In this document: positions 1 through 5,524 of the stretch, in pieces | Layout of the letters: each line of letters begins with the position of its first letter | Numbering within the stretch: position 1 is the stretch's first letter | Translations under genes and position numbers: made by a program | Assembly (NCBI GenBank): GCA_002441555.1 | Contig: DJWK01000014.1 | Span: 13,310 to 28,353 of the forward strand | Origin: Thermodesulfobacteriaceae bacterium UBA6232 | Lineage (GTDB): Bacteria; Desulfobacterota; Thermodesulfobacteria; Thermodesulfobacteriales; Thermodesulfobacteriaceae | Reading direction: 5' to 3' | DNA length: 15,044 nt | The notes under the pieces: generated by a model | The model's database searches: none | Seen by the model: only the letters and a program-made list of their open reading frames with translations | What the model was told of the DNA's origin: nothing

Positions 1-636
1 ATCCCCGTGGTAATCCAGATGATCCCTTGAAAGGTTAGTAAAGGCTGCAAGATCAAATTTCAGAGGAAAAAATCTATCCTGGTGAAGGGCATGAGAGGAA
101 ACCTCCATAACAAGATATTTAACTGCCCTATCTCTGGCTTCCTTTAAAAGAGGGGCAAGCTCAAGAATTGAAGGGGTTGTCTCCTTTGAGGGATACCTTT
201 TTTCTCCTATTTCATAAAAGAGAGTTCCGATATAGGCTGATTTAAAGCCAAGATTCTCAAGAAGTTCCTTTAAAAAAAAACTTGTTGAGCTTTTTCCGTT
301 GGTTCCGGTAATTCCAATAAAGACTAAATCCTTTTCAGGATTACCATAAAATTTTAAAGCAACTTTTCCCATTATTTTTTTTATCTCTTTTACCTGAATC
401 TGGGTGCATTTAAGGGAAGGATCTGGGGGGCTTTCCCTTATAATACAAATAGCCCCTTTGTGCAAGGCCTCAGGAATGTATTTCTCTCCATTTTCTTTAG
501 TTCCCCTTCTTGCAAAGAAAATAAACCCAGGCTTAACCTTTCTTGAATCATCAGTAAGCCCAGAAATTTCCAAATCTTCATTATAATTCAGCTTTTCAAG
601 AATTTCTTCGTTTTTGAGAAGTTCCTTTAAAAGCAT
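1..636 (-). CDS. murE: MurE, UDP-MurNAc-tripeptide synthetase (N-terminal 212 residues; C-terminus outside window)
   Basis: MurE is a cytoplasmic Mur ligase that adds the third amino acid (usually meso-diaminopimelate or lysine) to UDP-MurNAc-L-Ala-D-Glu, using ATP. The frame is open from the ATG at 636 to the left edge. Visible family marks are the N-terminal uridine-binding motif GLTDDSRKVKPG, the ATP-binding P-loop GITGTNGKSS, and, at the cut end, FTNLSRDHLDYHG, which is typical of MurE. The residues that choose between diaminopimelate and lysine lie in the missing C-terminal half, so the substrate cannot be stated. The start shares one base with the stop of the ftsI-like gene (TAATG), implying translational coupling; no separate ribosome binding site stands out. 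It is the fifth gene of the dcw cluster, in the position usual after ftsI. No frameshift is seen in the visible part. Confidence 0.95.
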   Translation of the reverse strand, partial: MLLKELLKNEEILEKLNYNEDLEISGLTDDSRKVKPGFIFFARRGTKENGEKYIPEALHKGAICIIRESPPDPSLKCTQIQVKEIKKIMGKVALKFYGNPEKDLVFIGITGTNGKSSTSFFLKELLENLGFKSAYIGTLFYEIGEKRYPSKETTPSILELAPLLKEARDRAVKYLVMEVSSHALHQDRFFPLKFDLAAFTNLSRDHLDYHGD

Positions 637-1634
637 TATAACTTTTTAACCAGATATTGAAGATTATTTTTTAATCTCTCAAAGGAATATTCCTCTTCAT
701 TCACAGAAAGTCCGCCCAAAAAAACATATAAGAAATCGTCTTTTTTAGTAAGGTAAATCCATTCTTCTGAATCCTTTAAATAATAAAAAAACTCTATTTC
801 TTTCTCCGAGGGAGAACAAAGCTCTTTATCCTTTGGTAAGAGAGTTGGATAAATAGGTTTTCCGCAAGCCTCTGTTAAATAGGCCTTTATCAAATAAAGA
901 GGAGTTATTCCAGAACTTGAAGGTCTCTCAATATTTTTGGAATTATCAAGTTCCCACACCACTTTATCCCTTACTCCTAAATAATCTTTACCAAGAAGAA
1001 GCTGCCTTTCTAACCAATCCTTTTCTCCTTGAGAGTAATAGGCAATTAACTCCCCTGTTGAGATCCTAAATTGGGCAATTCCCTTTAGGAAAAATTCACC
1101 ATAATTTTTATTCAAATAATAAACCCTTTTTAAAAATTTTGAATCAAGGGAGGTAATCACACTTTCCCCTTTTTTGAGAACAGGATCAAAGACTTTTTCA
1201 AGCCCTGAAATCCCCTCACCACCTGATACTTCACCAATCAAAGGCTTAAGGCCCTCAAAAAGCGGTTTCCTCTCAAGGTCACCCTTTATTACGACATTTT
1301 CTATTTTTTCAAGCTTTTTTACTTCTTCCAGGGTGAGCCTTTCGGAAAGTAAAAAAAGCCCCTTTTTGGGAATCTCGAGGGGGTTCTTTAAGTATAGCTG
1401 AATTTCCTTTGGCCAATCCCTTCCCAAAGGGGATTCGCCTTTCAAAATAAGATAGGCTTTAAAATTTTCTTTATTAATAACAAGGGGCTCCCCTTTCCTA
1501 TCAAGAAGATACCCCCGTTTTACTTTCAACTCAGTAGATGGATAAAAGCCCCTTCCTGAAGAAAGCCCATAAAAAAGGGTTAATCCCAAAATAAAAAAGG
1601 CAATTATTGAACAAAGACTAAATTTGCACCTCAT
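636..1634 (-). CDS. FtsI-like division penicillin-binding protein lacking the catalytic transpeptidase core
   Basis: This gene sits where ftsI (PBP3) normally lies, between ftsL and murE, but encodes only 332 residues against roughly 550-650 for FtsI. In order it shows a short cytoplasmic start, one membrane segment (about 9-24), the class B PBP N-terminal signature RGYLLDRKGEPL (40-51), a GLEKVFDPVLKKG stretch (144-156), and the start of a transpeptidase-like fold (ISTGELIAYYSQ, 191-202, matching the usual KTGEILAMAS). Only 40 residues later comes GITPLYLIKAYL (242-253), matching the TPLQLA...Y segment that normally follows the active-site region by well over 100 residues. The catalytic SxxK, the SxN and the KTG motifs are all absent. 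A segment resembling the C-terminal fold (WIYLTKKDDFLYVFLGG) remains. The frame is unbroken, overlaps ftsL by 4 nt (ATGA) and abuts murE (TAATG), so it looks maintained rather than decaying. A structural role in the FtsQLBWI-type divisome is inferred. A pseudogene is less likely. Confidence 0.8.
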   Translation of the reverse strand: MRCKFSLCSIIAFFILGLTLFYGLSSGRGFYPSTELKVKRGYLLDRKGEPLVINKENFKAYLILKGESPLGRDWPKEIQLYLKNPLEIPKKGLFLLSERLTLEEVKKLEKIENVVIKGDLERKPLFEGLKPLIGEVSGGEGISGLEKVFDPVLKKGESVITSLDSKFLKRVYYLNKNYGEFFLKGIAQFRISTGELIAYYSQGEKDWLERQLLLGKDYLGVRDKVVWELDNSKNIERPSSSGITPLYLIKAYLTEACGKPIYPTLLPKDKELCSPSEKEIEFFYYLKDSEEWIYLTKKDDFLYVFLGGLSVNEEEYSFERLKNNLQYLVKKL

Positions 1635-1975
1635 TTTAGATAAATATAATCTCCCTCTTGTGGTGGTCTTAATCCAAGTTTTCTTGCCTTATCAAGCACT
1701 ATTTCCCGAGAAGTAAGATTTTTAAGCCTTTCTTCAAGCACTGTCTTTTCTGCCAAAAGGGCTTCTTTTTCTTTTTTAATTTTGAAATAAATAAAACTTT
1801 TATAAATAACCCCACCTGATGCCACTAAAAAAAGTGAAAAAAGAATTACTAATAAAAAGGTCTCCAGGGTCTCAAGCATTTTTTCCCTAAAAGAAACCTT
1901 TTCTTCTGCCTTACTTTTGCCACTCACCTTTTGATATCTTACATCAGGCCTCAAAGTATATACTTTTCCAGCCAT
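1631..1975 (-). CDS. ftsL: FtsL-like cell division protein
   Basis: A small bitopic membrane protein of 114 residues, usual for FtsL/DivIC-type septum proteins, which form a coiled-coil scaffold linking the division synthase FtsW/FtsI to the divisome. It has a basic cytoplasmic tail (1-37), one hydrophobic membrane segment (about 39-58), then a charged heptad-like coiled coil (about 64-88). A short extracytoplasmic tail ends REIVLDKARKLGLRPPQEGDYIYL, matching the family's 'A..lGm..P..g.v..l' ending. The identification rests on this architecture and on its position between rsmH and the ftsI-like gene. The ATG lies 3 nt after the rsmH stop, and the last two rsmH codons (AGG AGG, both Arg) serve as its ribosome binding site. 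The stop overlaps the next gene by 4 nt. FtsL sequences diverge strongly, so the symbol rests partly on context. Confidence 0.85.
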   Translation of the reverse strand: MAGKVYTLRPDVRYQKVSGKSKAEEKVSFREKMLETLETFLLVILFSLFLVASGGVIYKSFIYFKIKKEKEALLAEKTVLEERLKNLTSREIVLDKARKLGLRPPQEGDYIYLK

Positions 1976-1978
1976 AAT

Positions 1979-2863
1979 TTACCTCCTTTCAGCCACCCTC
2001 ATTTTAGCACTTCTTGCCCTGGGATTTCTCTTCATCTCCTCAGGGCTTGGAACTATAGGTTTTTTGGTAAGAACAAAAAGCCTTTGGTCACTACTAAAAG
2101 CCCTTTTAACCAGTCTATCCTCAAGGGAATGAAAGGAGATTATTACAAATCTGCCACCAGATTTAAGCACCTCAGGGACCTCCTTTAAAGCCCTTTCAAG
2201 ATTTTCAAGCTCGTGATTCACCTCAATTCTTAAAGCCTGAAAAACCACTGCTAACAAATCCTTTTCCTTCCTTTTTGGAGGCTTGAAAAATTCCCTTACC
2301 GCTGAAACAAGATCAAAGGTGGTTTTAAAAGGCTTTTCTTTCCGCTTTCTGAGAAGATATCTGACAAAGCTTTTTGCTCTGGGGACTTCACCTCTTGAAA
2401 AAACTCTGAATAATTCTTCTTCAGAAAAGGTATTCAAAATATCTTCAGCTTTAAGGTCAAGCTCAAGGCTCATTCTCATATCAAGGGGCTCATCCTTTTG
2501 GAAGGTGAACCCCCTTCCAGACCCCTCAATTAAAAAAGAAGAAAGCCCCAGATCAAGAAGAACTCCGTCAACCAAAATCCCCTCTTTTTCTATTTCTTCC
2601 TTAATATAAACAAAGCTTTTTGGGATAATTTTTAGTCTATCCCTATATTCCTTCAGCCTTTCTCTTGCTATTTTCAAGGTATTCTCATTCCATTCAAAGG
2701 CATAAACCTTGGCCGTGGGAGCACCTGCTTCAAGGATGGCTCTTGTATGGCCTCCAAGACCAAGGGTTCCATCCACATAAAATTTATCCTTTTCAACCTT
2801 AAGCCAGTAAAGAACCTCCTTAAGAAGAACGGGCTCATGATGATACAGGTCTTCCTCCCTCAA
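1979..2863 (-). CDS. rsmH: RsmH (MraW), 16S rRNA m4C1402 N4-methyltransferase
   Basis: RsmH is a cytoplasmic S-adenosylmethionine-dependent enzyme that methylates N4 of C1402 in the 16S rRNA decoding centre. The sequence shows the family N-terminus YHHEPVLLKEVL, the SAM-binding loop VDGTLGLGGHT, GVLLDLGLSSF, the GRGFTFQKDEPLDMRM segment and the C-terminal SFHSLEDRLVKRAF. Its length fits the family (about 290-315). The start is uncertain. The longest frame begins with TTG at 2863 with no ribosome binding site. A strong AGGGAGG at 2860-2854 lies inside that frame, 5 nt before a CTG codon at 2848 whose product would begin directly at (M)YHHEPVLL, as most homologues do. Coordinates here follow the conventional TTG; 2848 may be the real start. 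The gene overlaps the end of mraZ by 29 nt (or 14 nt with CTG). Confidence 0.95.
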   Translation of the reverse strand: MREEDLYHHEPVLLKEVLYWLKVEKDKFYVDGTLGLGGHTRAILEAGAPTAKVYAFEWNENTLKIARERLKEYRDRLKIIPKSFVYIKEEIEKEGILVDGVLLDLGLSSFLIEGSGRGFTFQKDEPLDMRMSLELDLKAEDILNTFSEEELFRVFSRGEVPRAKSFVRYLLRKRKEKPFKTTFDLVSAVREFFKPPKRKEKDLLAVVFQALRIEVNHELENLERALKEVPEVLKSGGRFVIISFHSLEDRLVKRAFSSDQRLFVLTKKPIVPSPEEMKRNPRARSAKMRVAERR

Positions 2864-3299
2864 GATATGGATTTAAAACCTGAAGAATATCATCAAAATT
2901 GGACTTAATTTTTTCAAATCTTTCAAAAAGGGCCTTGGGATTCCAAATTTCAAAATAGGTTAACATTCCGAGGAGGACCACCTCTCTTTCCACCTGAATT
3001 TCCTCTCTTAAGGTTTGGGGTATAAGAATTCTTCCCTGTTTATCGGGTTCACACTCCTCTGCAGATCCAAGAAAATACCTTAAAAATTCCCGAGCTTCTC
3101 TCATACCAAAGGGAAGATTAAGAAGCCTCTCTTCAAGCTTCTTCCATTCAGAAACGGGATAAACTACCAAACACTCTGGCATATTAGTTATAATCAGGGT
3201 TTCCGTTCCATATCTTACCCTCAAAACCTCTCTGAACTTAGAAGGAAGACTAAGCCTTCCCTTCTCATCAAGATTATGCTTGAATTTTCCTCTAAACAT
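2835..3299 (-). CDS. mraZ: MraZ, transcriptional regulator of the dcw cluster
   Basis: MraZ is a DNA-binding ring-forming protein with two AbrB/SpoVT-like domains that binds repeats upstream of its own gene and controls the division/cell-wall operon. This 154-residue protein is of normal length. The two half-domains are visible: GKFKHNLDEKGRLSLPSKFRE with D11xxxR15, and EECEPDKQGRILIPQTLREE with D86xxxR90; the DxxxR motif is the hallmark of the family. It is the first gene of the cluster and overlaps rsmH. The ATG at 3299 follows directly after three 10-bp repeats that resemble MraZ boxes and a good sigma70-type promoter, so autoregulation is likely. There is no strong Shine-Dalgarno sequence; GTGGAAG in the last repeat is the best candidate. 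Confidence 0.97.
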   Translation of the reverse strand: MFRGKFKHNLDEKGRLSLPSKFREVLRVRYGTETLIITNMPECLVVYPVSEWKKLEERLLNLPFGMREAREFLRYFLGSAEECEPDKQGRILIPQTLREEIQVEREVVLLGMLTYFEIWNPKALFERFEKIKSNFDDILQVLNPYLEGGRPVSS

Positions 3300-3300
3300 T

Positions 3301-3330
3301 TTCTTCCACTTTTTACCACTTTATACCACT
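3301..3330 (-). promoter_or_regulatory. Predicted MraZ box: three 10-bp direct repeats
   Basis: Read on the minus strand, the DNA just before the mraZ ATG is three successive 10-mers, AGTGGTATAA, AGTGGTAAAA and AGTGGAAGAA. The AGTGG core recurs every 10 bp, one helical turn. Known MraZ operators are tandem TGGGN-type (Escherichia coli) or AAAGTG-type (Mycoplasma) repeats with the same phasing. The repeats lie between the -10 element and the ATG, overlapping the predicted transcription start, which suits autorepression. The repeats are seen; MraZ binding is inferred. Confidence 0.85.
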
Positions 3331-3332
3331 TA

Positions 3333-3360
3333 AGCATAAAAGAGTGATGAAAAAAGTCAA
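3333..3360 (-). promoter_or_regulatory. Predicted sigma70-type promoter of the mraZ/dcw operon
   Basis: On the minus strand, TTGACT (3360-3355) is followed after 16 nt by TATGCT (3338-3333). The expected start, near 3326, gives a leader of about 27 nt that contains most of the MraZ-box repeats. Confidence 0.7.
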
Positions 3361-3504
3361 GGGGAATTTTTGATAAAAAATTTTTTAAAAAGCTTCTCTG
3401 AAGGAATTTTGTAAACGAACGTTTTAGCTTGTCGGTTTTTTGAATAATCCTTGAGAGCTCTTCAAGTAAAGATCTAACATTTTATCTAAGGATTTGCCCT
3501 TATT

Positions 3505-3534
3505 AAAAAGGAGGTCCCCCTTGTTCAGGGGACC
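3505..3534 (-). terminator. Rho-independent terminator of the rubrerythrin operon
   Basis: Thirteen nt beyond the stop of the second rubrerythrin gene, the minus strand carries a perfect 7-bp GC-rich stem GGTCCCC / GGGGACC (3534-3528 and 3519-3513) with an 8-nt loop, followed by TCC and a run of five T. It separates the rubrerythrin operon from the mraZ promoter downstream. The 3361-3500 stretch between them is AT-rich and no gene is seen in it. Confidence 0.85.
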
Positions 3535-3546
3535 CCATTTTAAAAT

Positions 3547-4122
3547 TTACCAGTTTTCGCAAACTAATTCAAAATAGGCACGGGGATGATCACAGGATGG
3601 ACAAGGATCTGGAGCCTCAAGGCCTCTATGAATATATCCGCAATTTCTGCACCTCCAGACAACCTCAACTTTTTTCTTAAAAACTGTTCCTTCCTCAAGA
3701 TTTTTGGCAAGGGCAAGGTATCTTTTTTCATGAAACTGTTCAGCTACAGCTATGGCTTCAAACACCTTGGCGATCTCTTCAAACCCTTCTTCTCTGGCAA
3801 TTTTTGCAAAAGAGGGATACATCACTGAATATTCATATCTTTCACCCTGGGCTGCATGCCTTAAATTTTCAAGGGTATTGCCTATTTTTCCCGCAGGAAA
3901 GGTAGCAGTTATCTCAAGATCCCCTCCCTCAAGAAATTTGAAAAGTCTTTTGGCATGTTCCTTTTCTTGGTTTGCAGTTTCCTCAAAGATAAAGGCAATT
4001 TGTTCAAAACCCTCTTTTTTTGCTGTTGAGCTAAAAAAGGTATAACGATTTCTTGCCTGTGACTCCCCTGCAAAAGCAATGAGAAGATTTTTTTCCGTTC
4101 TCGTTCCTTTCAGTCTGCCCAT
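3547..4122 (-). CDS. Rubrerythrin (191 aa), diiron peroxidase with C-terminal rubredoxin domain
   Basis: Rubrerythrins reduce hydrogen peroxide to water in the cytoplasm of anaerobes, using a diiron site in a four-helix ferritin-like domain and electrons delivered through a rubredoxin-type FeCys4 centre. This protein has the classical 191-residue layout. First helix pair: E20 in AGESQARNRY and E53/H56 in NQEKEHAK, the same positions as in Desulfovibrio rubrerythrin. Second helix pair: YSVMYPSFAKIAREEGF and AVAEQFHEKRY. C-terminal rubredoxin-like knuckles: CRNCG and CPSCD. It is the second gene of a two-gene operon. The 15-nt gap from the upstream paralogue carries an AAGGAGGTG ribosome binding site almost identical to the one before that gene, and a terminator follows its stop. 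Confidence 0.95.
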   Translation of the reverse strand: MGRLKGTRTEKNLLIAFAGESQARNRYTFFSSTAKKEGFEQIAFIFEETANQEKEHAKRLFKFLEGGDLEITATFPAGKIGNTLENLRHAAQGERYEYSVMYPSFAKIAREEGFEEIAKVFEAIAVAEQFHEKRYLALAKNLEEGTVFKKKVEVVWRCRNCGYIHRGLEAPDPCPSCDHPRAYFELVCENW

Positions 4123-4137
4123 CTTTACACCTCCTTT

Positions 4138-4638
4138 TTAAAATTTTTTAAAATTCTCTCCAGCAACCCCACACACTGGACATCTCTCTGGGGCCTTTCC
4201 AACAGCAGTGTGCCCACAGGTTGGACAAATGTAAATATCCCCTATTTCAAGATCTCTACCCATTTTTACAGCTTCTCTTGCCTCAGAAAATAAAGCAGAA
4301 TGAATTTTTTCAGCCTCAATAGCAAAATGAAAGGCCCTTAAAGCCTGCTTTTCTCCCTGCAACTCAGCAATAGCCTTATATGCAGGATACATTTCTTCAA
4401 CTTCAAAGGTTTCCCCCTTAATGGCAATCTCTAAATTCTCCAAGGTTCCTTCTCCGTTAAGAGCCCTTAAGTGATTTTCGGCATGAACTCTTTCAGCATA
4501 AGCAATTGCTCTAAATAACCTTGCTATTTGAGGAAACCCCTCTTTCTCAGCAATATCGGCAAAAATCATATACTTTACACAAGCTTGAGACTCTCCTGCA
4601 AGGGCACCCTTCAAACACTCTTTGGTCATCTCTTTCAT
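4138..4638 (-). CDS. Rubrerythrin paralogue (166 aa)
   Basis: A second, shorter rubrerythrin-family protein encoded just upstream of the classical one. It has the ferritin-like helices with AGESQACVKYMIFADIAEKEGF, the diiron ligand region AYAERVHAENH, a second pair GETFEVEEMYPAYKAIAE and FAIEAEKIHSALF, and a C-terminal rubredoxin-like zinc/iron knuckle pair (CPTCG, CPVCG). The linker between helix pairs is shorter than in the 191-residue protein, and the two are clearly diverged, so this is an old duplication or separate recruitment. The expected role is peroxide reduction; a difference in partner or substrate cannot be judged from sequence. The ATG at 4638 follows a strong AAAGGAGGTGG at good spacing, and the gene has the operon's promoter with a -35-overlapping inverted repeat. 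Confidence 0.93.
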   Translation of the reverse strand: MKEMTKECLKGALAGESQACVKYMIFADIAEKEGFPQIARLFRAIAYAERVHAENHLRALNGEGTLENLEIAIKGETFEVEEMYPAYKAIAELQGEKQALRAFHFAIEAEKIHSALFSEAREAVKMGRDLEIGDIYICPTCGHTAVGKAPERCPVCGVAGENFKKF

Positions 4639-4668
4639 CTTTCCACCTCCTTTTTTTAATTTAAAAAA

Positions 4669-4696
4669 ATTATAACCTAAAAATTATTATTGTCAA
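4669..4696 (-). promoter_or_regulatory. Strong sigma70-type promoter of the rubrerythrin operon
   Basis: On the minus strand a perfect TTGACA (4696-4691) and a perfect TATAAT (4674-4669) are separated by 16 nt. The predicted start near 4662 gives a leader of about 24 nt holding the ribosome binding site. This is the closest match to consensus among promoters in the window. Confidence 0.85.
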
Positions 4697-4705
4697 GAGA
4701 CAATA
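4688..4705. promoter_or_regulatory. Inverted repeat (putative operator) over the rubrerythrin -35 element
   Basis: TATTGTC-N4-GACAATA is a perfect 7-bp inverted repeat covering the -35 hexamer. Its TTGTC-N4-GACAA core has the half-site length and spacing of CRP/FNR-family sites, and its position suits a repressor. The protein that binds it is unknown; no regulator gene lies in the window apart from mraZ. Confidence 0.6.
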
Positions 4706-4744
4706 AATATCTAATTTAATTAAAAAGATTCACAGAAAAAAAAA

Positions 4745-5461
4745 TCACTGAATAAAATCACTCAAGAGGTCCCTCAATTTTTGAAGAAGCTTTTCTGTAA
4801 GAATTTTTCCCTTTTCTTTTGAGGCTTTGTGAGGGTTACCCCATATTCCAGAGGACCAGTAATTTTCTTTTTCCTTTAATACCCAAAATTTTGGAAAGGT
4901 AGGATAATCCTCAAAAGCCAAAGAAAGATCTCTAACAAGTTCCCCTTTAAGATACATCATAAGGGAGGTTTCCCATTCCCCTGCGTGAGAATCCCTCTCA
5001 GGTATTCCAAGTTCCTGTAAAATCTCCTTTAAAAGTTTAATAATATCAGCTATAAAAAATCTTGCATCTCCGTATTTTTCAAGAAAGGCTTCTGCGGTAT
5101 CAATTAAATAAGCATTGTGAGTTCCCCCTGCGTGCCCAGAAAGAATGATAAAATTTCTCAATCCTTGATGATAAAGGCTTTCCAAGATATCAAGAAGCAG
5201 GCTTTTCAAGGTTTCCCCTTTAAGAGTGATTGTGCCTGGAAGGTCTCTTGTGCTTCTGCAAAGCCCAAAATAAATAGGGGGAGAAAGAAAAATTTTTACT
5301 TCCTTTACCAATTTTTTTGAGATTTCATAGATGGTGAAAAGGTCAGTCCCGAGAGGTAAATGAGGCCCGTGTGCCTCAATTGACCCTACAGGAATAATAA
5401 TGCTCTTAATGGTTTCTCTTAATTTTTTAAATTCCTCTGAAGTTAATTCCTCAATCTGCAT
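4745..5461 (-). CDS. Creatininase-family metal-dependent amidohydrolase
   Basis: A 238-residue protein of the creatininase fold, a family that includes creatinine amidohydrolase, the archaeal formamide hydrolase ArfB of deazaflavin/riboflavin synthesis, and the mycofactocin peptidase MftE. Metal-site features are present: GSIEAHGPHLPLGTD (E29, H31, H34, D40), LSGHAGGTHN (H110) and DSHAGEWETS (H159, E162/E164), so it should be an active metallohydrolase. Nothing nearby (no mycofactocin, creatine or flavin genes) indicates the substrate, so none is named. The start is fixed because an in-frame TAG lies 6 nt before the ATG. There is no ribosome binding site, and a TATAAT box lies only 7 nt upstream, so the mRNA is predicted to be leaderless. 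It is transcribed divergently from mfd. No convincing terminator follows, only a run of nine T directly after the TGA. Confidence 0.88.
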   Translation of the reverse strand: MQIEELTSEEFKKLRETIKSIIIPVGSIEAHGPHLPLGTDLFTIYEISKKLVKEVKIFLSPPIYFGLCRSTRDLPGTITLKGETLKSLLLDILESLYHQGLRNFIILSGHAGGTHNAYLIDTAEAFLEKYGDARFFIADIIKLLKEILQELGIPERDSHAGEWETSLMMYLKGELVRDLSLAFEDYPTFPKFWVLKEKENYWSSGIWGNPHKASKEKGKILTEKLLQKLRDLLSDFIQ

Positions 5462-5496
5462 GATCTACATTATAGCCCCATTCCTTGAAAATTAAA
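5462..5496 (-). promoter_or_regulatory. Promoter of the creatininase-like gene, predicted leaderless
   Basis: A perfect TATAAT (5474-5469, minus strand) lies 7 nt before the ATG at 5461, so the transcription start should fall at or within a base or two of the start codon. The -35 is poor (TTTAAT, 5496-5491, spacing 16). Confidence 0.6.
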
Positions 5497-5512
5497 AGAA
5501 AAATTTTAAATT
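5485..5512 (+). promoter_or_regulatory. Possible promoter of mfd
   Basis: TTGAAA (5485-5490), 16 nt, TAAATT (5507-5512). The expected start near 5519 would leave only about 6 nt before the mfd ATG. Both boxes are imperfect in a very AT-rich 63-bp divergent region, so this is tentative. Confidence 0.45.
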
Positions 5513-5524
5513 TCCCTAAGAGCT

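Noticed and set aside
404..586. Open frame on the plus strand inside murE
   Set aside because: Antisense shadow of the clearly recognisable MurE frame. The same applies to the plus-strand frames over the ftsI-like, rsmH, rubrerythrin, creatininase-like and uvrD genes, and to the other-strand or out-of-frame ones in mfd and the redox operon.
2838..2840. ATG on the minus strand downstream of the rsmH ribosome binding site
   Set aside because: It is out of frame with the RsmH protein, so it cannot be the rsmH start despite fair spacing.
3412..3426. AAACG-AA-CGTTT element in the mraZ-rubrerythrin spacer
   Set aside because: A five-base inverted repeat alone, not aligned with any promoter, is not enough to call a site.
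4721..4750. Terminator after the creatininase-like gene
   Set aside because: A run of nine T follows the stop, but the flanking bases form only about four contiguous pairs.
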